Below, in pieces: positions 62,512-64,000 of a stretch of 64,000 nt of DNA. Under the pieces are notes generated by a model. The model had not been told where the DNA came from. It ran no database searches and was given only the letters and a program-made list of their open reading frames with translations. Source of the DNA: Bacillota bacterium (lineage in GTDB: Bacteria > Bacillota > Sulfobacillia > Sulfobacillales > Sulfobacillaceae). Where the stretch lies: assembly GCA_021841025.1 (NCBI GenBank), contig JAKBWA010000064.1:1-64000 (forward strand), written 5' to 3'. Each line of letters starts with the position of its first letter. The stretch's first letter is position 1. A program made the position numbers and the translations under genes.

Positions 62512-64000
62512 TCAGCGCCGGTGAATGGCGAGCAATTCGTCCAATTGCGTGACATACTCTTGCCACCGTCTTGATTCGTCAGGGTTCTCAAAATTTGCGT
62601 CCGACAGCCCGAATACAGTCAGCCGAGCTTTCTGGAGGTCAGTACCTAGTGATGCGTCCTGTGAGATTTTTATGGCTTGGGTCAAACGGTCCAGATATTC
62701 TACACAATTTGGTTGCTGGCTAACCATTTCCGTTAATCTTTTTATAAACATCTCGTAATGATAGGACAAATCATCCCAATCATCAAGTAATCCCCACTCC
62801 TGGGCTTCTGCCAATAACCGCTGAATTTCCGCGAAATTAACGTTATCGCTGTTCAATTGCCTTTGAAATTGATCGCGAATAGACACGGCTGCAGCGTTCC
62901 ATAGGACATCCGGAATACCTTGGCCCATGTCCTTCAAAAATCGCATGAAAGATATAGTGTGTTCATATATGTGCCGGTTGTATGTTACGGCTTCGTTCAG
63001 TGAATTACTCACAAGTTGCGCAATCACCCGATCCTGTTCGTCCCGAAACAAATGGCGCAATGAATTCGTATGCCCTGGAAAGATCTGATCTAATAGGCGA
63101 ATGACTTCAGGAAACTCCGCCGCGTGAAAGGCACTAGAGAAACGTTGCAACACGCTCCGATAGAGATCGTCATCCCGAGAAACTCTTGTCCCGGCAATCA
63201 CATTGTGATCCCCTAAATGAAGCACGGCATAATCATATGTCGCTCGTTCCAGTGTGTTCTGGGAAACAATCTCAACTTGTCCCATACCCATCTTAACCGG
63301 CCCCGATTTCCATAACACTTCCTTCCGGGCATAAACATCGTAACAATAAATGCTGGTCGTATTGTTCTGATGGTCATCCATCAGAAGATGCATTACGCTG
63401 TAATGTAACGCTACACGTGAAAGAGTAATCATATGTCCCTTGACCGCATTGTCGAAAATGTCACGACCACTGAGGTTCCTCTGATTGCTTTTGGCGCGCT
63501 CAAGCAGAGCTAAGAAGGATACTTCCATTGACACATTAAACAGTTTTTCCCCTAATTGCATAGCACGAGCCGCATACTTCATGACTTGAATCGCCTCTAA
63601 GCCGCCAATATCGTCAAAAAACCAACCACAACTCGTATACATCAACAACAAATGACGATACAACTCCATTAATTGAAAAACCTGAATCGTCTCGTTCAGA
63701 TCTAAGCTCCGAGTTTGATGGTCCGCTATAAAGGCATTGAGTCGAGACGGACTTCGGTCAAAAATCACGTCGATGTAATCGTGACAAGCTTGAACGGGAT
63801 CTTTTAGCAAGCGAGATGCCAAATTATCAAAGATAGGAACACTGGTGTCCCTTATATAGTCCATCCCCTGCCTTAACCATTTGCGCCACCTCTGATTCCA
63901 TGTCGGATGCAGCCCCGTCTGACATCCGCAGTCACTGCGCCATCGTTCGATGCCATGCGCACAACTCCACGAGGTATTCTCAATGATTTCAGCCTTCCAC
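62512..64000 (-). CDS. GH57-family glycoside hydrolase with DUF3536 (5' end beyond window)
   Basis: The ORF track starts at an internal ATG (63864), but the frame stays open to the window edge and reads 'TSWSCAHGIERWRSDCGC' and 'LHPTWNQRWRKWLRQGMD', conserved in GH57/DUF3536 proteins. Then come 'MYTSCGWFFDDIGGLEAIQV' and 'MKYAARAMQLGE'. The N-terminal GH57 catalytic barrel therefore lies to the right of this window. DUF3536 proteins are alpha-glucan-active or associated enzymes of unclear specificity, in keeping with the glgE-treS-glgB genes that follow. About 496 residues are seen. Confidence 0.88.
   Translation of the reverse strand, partial: WKAEIIENTSWSCAHGIERWRSDCGCQTGLHPTWNQRWRKWLRQGMDYIRDTSVPIFDNLASRLLKDPVQACHDYIDVIFDRSPSRLNAFIADHQTRSLDLNETIQVFQLMELYRHLLLMYTSCGWFFDDIGGLEAIQVMKYAARAMQLGEKLFNVSMEVSFLALLERAKSNQRNLSGRDIFDNAVKGHMITLSRVALHYSVMHLLMDDHQNNTTSIYCYDVYARKEVLWKSGPVKMGMGQVEIVSQNTLERATYDYAVLHLGDHNVIAGTRVSRDDDLYRSVLQRFSSAFHAAEFPEVIRLLDQIFPGHTNSLRHLFRDEQDRVIAQLVSNSLNEAVTYNRHIYEHTISFMRFLKDMGQGIPDVLWNAAAVSIRDQFQRQLNSDNVNFAEIQRLLAEAQEWGLLDDWDDLSYHYEMFIKRLTEMVSQQPNCVEYLDRLTQAIKISQDASLGTDLQKARLTVFGLSDANFENPDESRRWQEYVTQLDELLAIHRR

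Overview
The window looks like chromosome of an acidophilic, aerobic, Gram-positive (Bacillota) bacterium, most like Sulfobacillus. This is inferred, not proven. The reasons are GC near 50 percent, strong AGGAGG-type ribosome binding sites, many GTG and TTG starts, a HemQ-type (monoderm) haem enzyme, a B12-dependent ribonucleotide reductase as sole NrdJ, a fused glycolate oxidase and a GlgE-type glucan pathway. No tRNA, rRNA, CRISPR array or intact insertion sequence was found.

Layout. 0-0.6 kb is a decayed reading frame. 0.7-3.7 kb is a nrdR-nrdJ operon behind a promoter that carries two NrdR boxes 32 bp apart. 3.8-7.7 kb holds an EamA permease, a small membrane protein and a GT39 mannosyltransferase fused to a PQQ-type beta-propeller. 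8.2-10.3 kb has an unknown gene, a CoA-binding protein and ilvE. 11-15 kb has a membrane protein, a GT4 glycosyltransferase, galE and a GC-rich orphan with ParB-like and degenerate ADP-ribosylglycohydrolase features. 15.5-19.8 kb is glycolate oxidase (a GlcD-GlcE fusion, then GlcF) plus a coupled NUDIX gene. 20.3-21.2 kb has peptide deformylase and a Toprim protein.

22-28.3 kb has an aldo-keto reductase, a PadR regulator, a gabD-gabT-gcdH operon suited to 5-aminovalerate or GABA breakdown, and a rhodanese. 28.4-33.4 kb has two neighbouring YbjQ-like proteins, hemQ, thrC and thrB. 33.3-40.1 kb has two coupled glycosyltransferases and a large glutamate synthase ending in a strong terminator. 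40.5-48.8 kb has an SPL-like radical SAM protein, NDH-2, a DUF4064-like protein, a GH84 N-acetylglucosaminidase, a polyprenyl-phosphate sugar transferase, an O-antigen-ligase-like protein and a TauE/SafE permease.

49.7-51.2 kb is a glycosyltransferase translationally coupled to a protein-disulfide-oxidoreductase-like gene. That gene's only interruption is a TGA exactly at the first residue of the CxxC active site, and a stem-loop that fits bacterial SECIS geometry follows it. This is the most unusual signal in the window. 51.4-55.2 kb has a LysR regulator, a stand-alone Rpn-nuclease C-terminal-like gene, small unknown genes and a double-length ThyX-like protein. 55.2-64 kb is an alpha-glucan operon read right to left: GH57/DUF3536 (runs off the edge), glgE, a treS-maltokinase fusion and glgB. 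Together these convert trehalose to maltose, maltose-1-phosphate and branched glucan.

The long gene-poor gaps (10.3-11.1, 21.2-22.2 and 48.8-49.7 kb) hold no convincing genes and probably contain decayed DNA. Where the ribosome binding site clearly favours another start, I changed the ORF-track start and said so.
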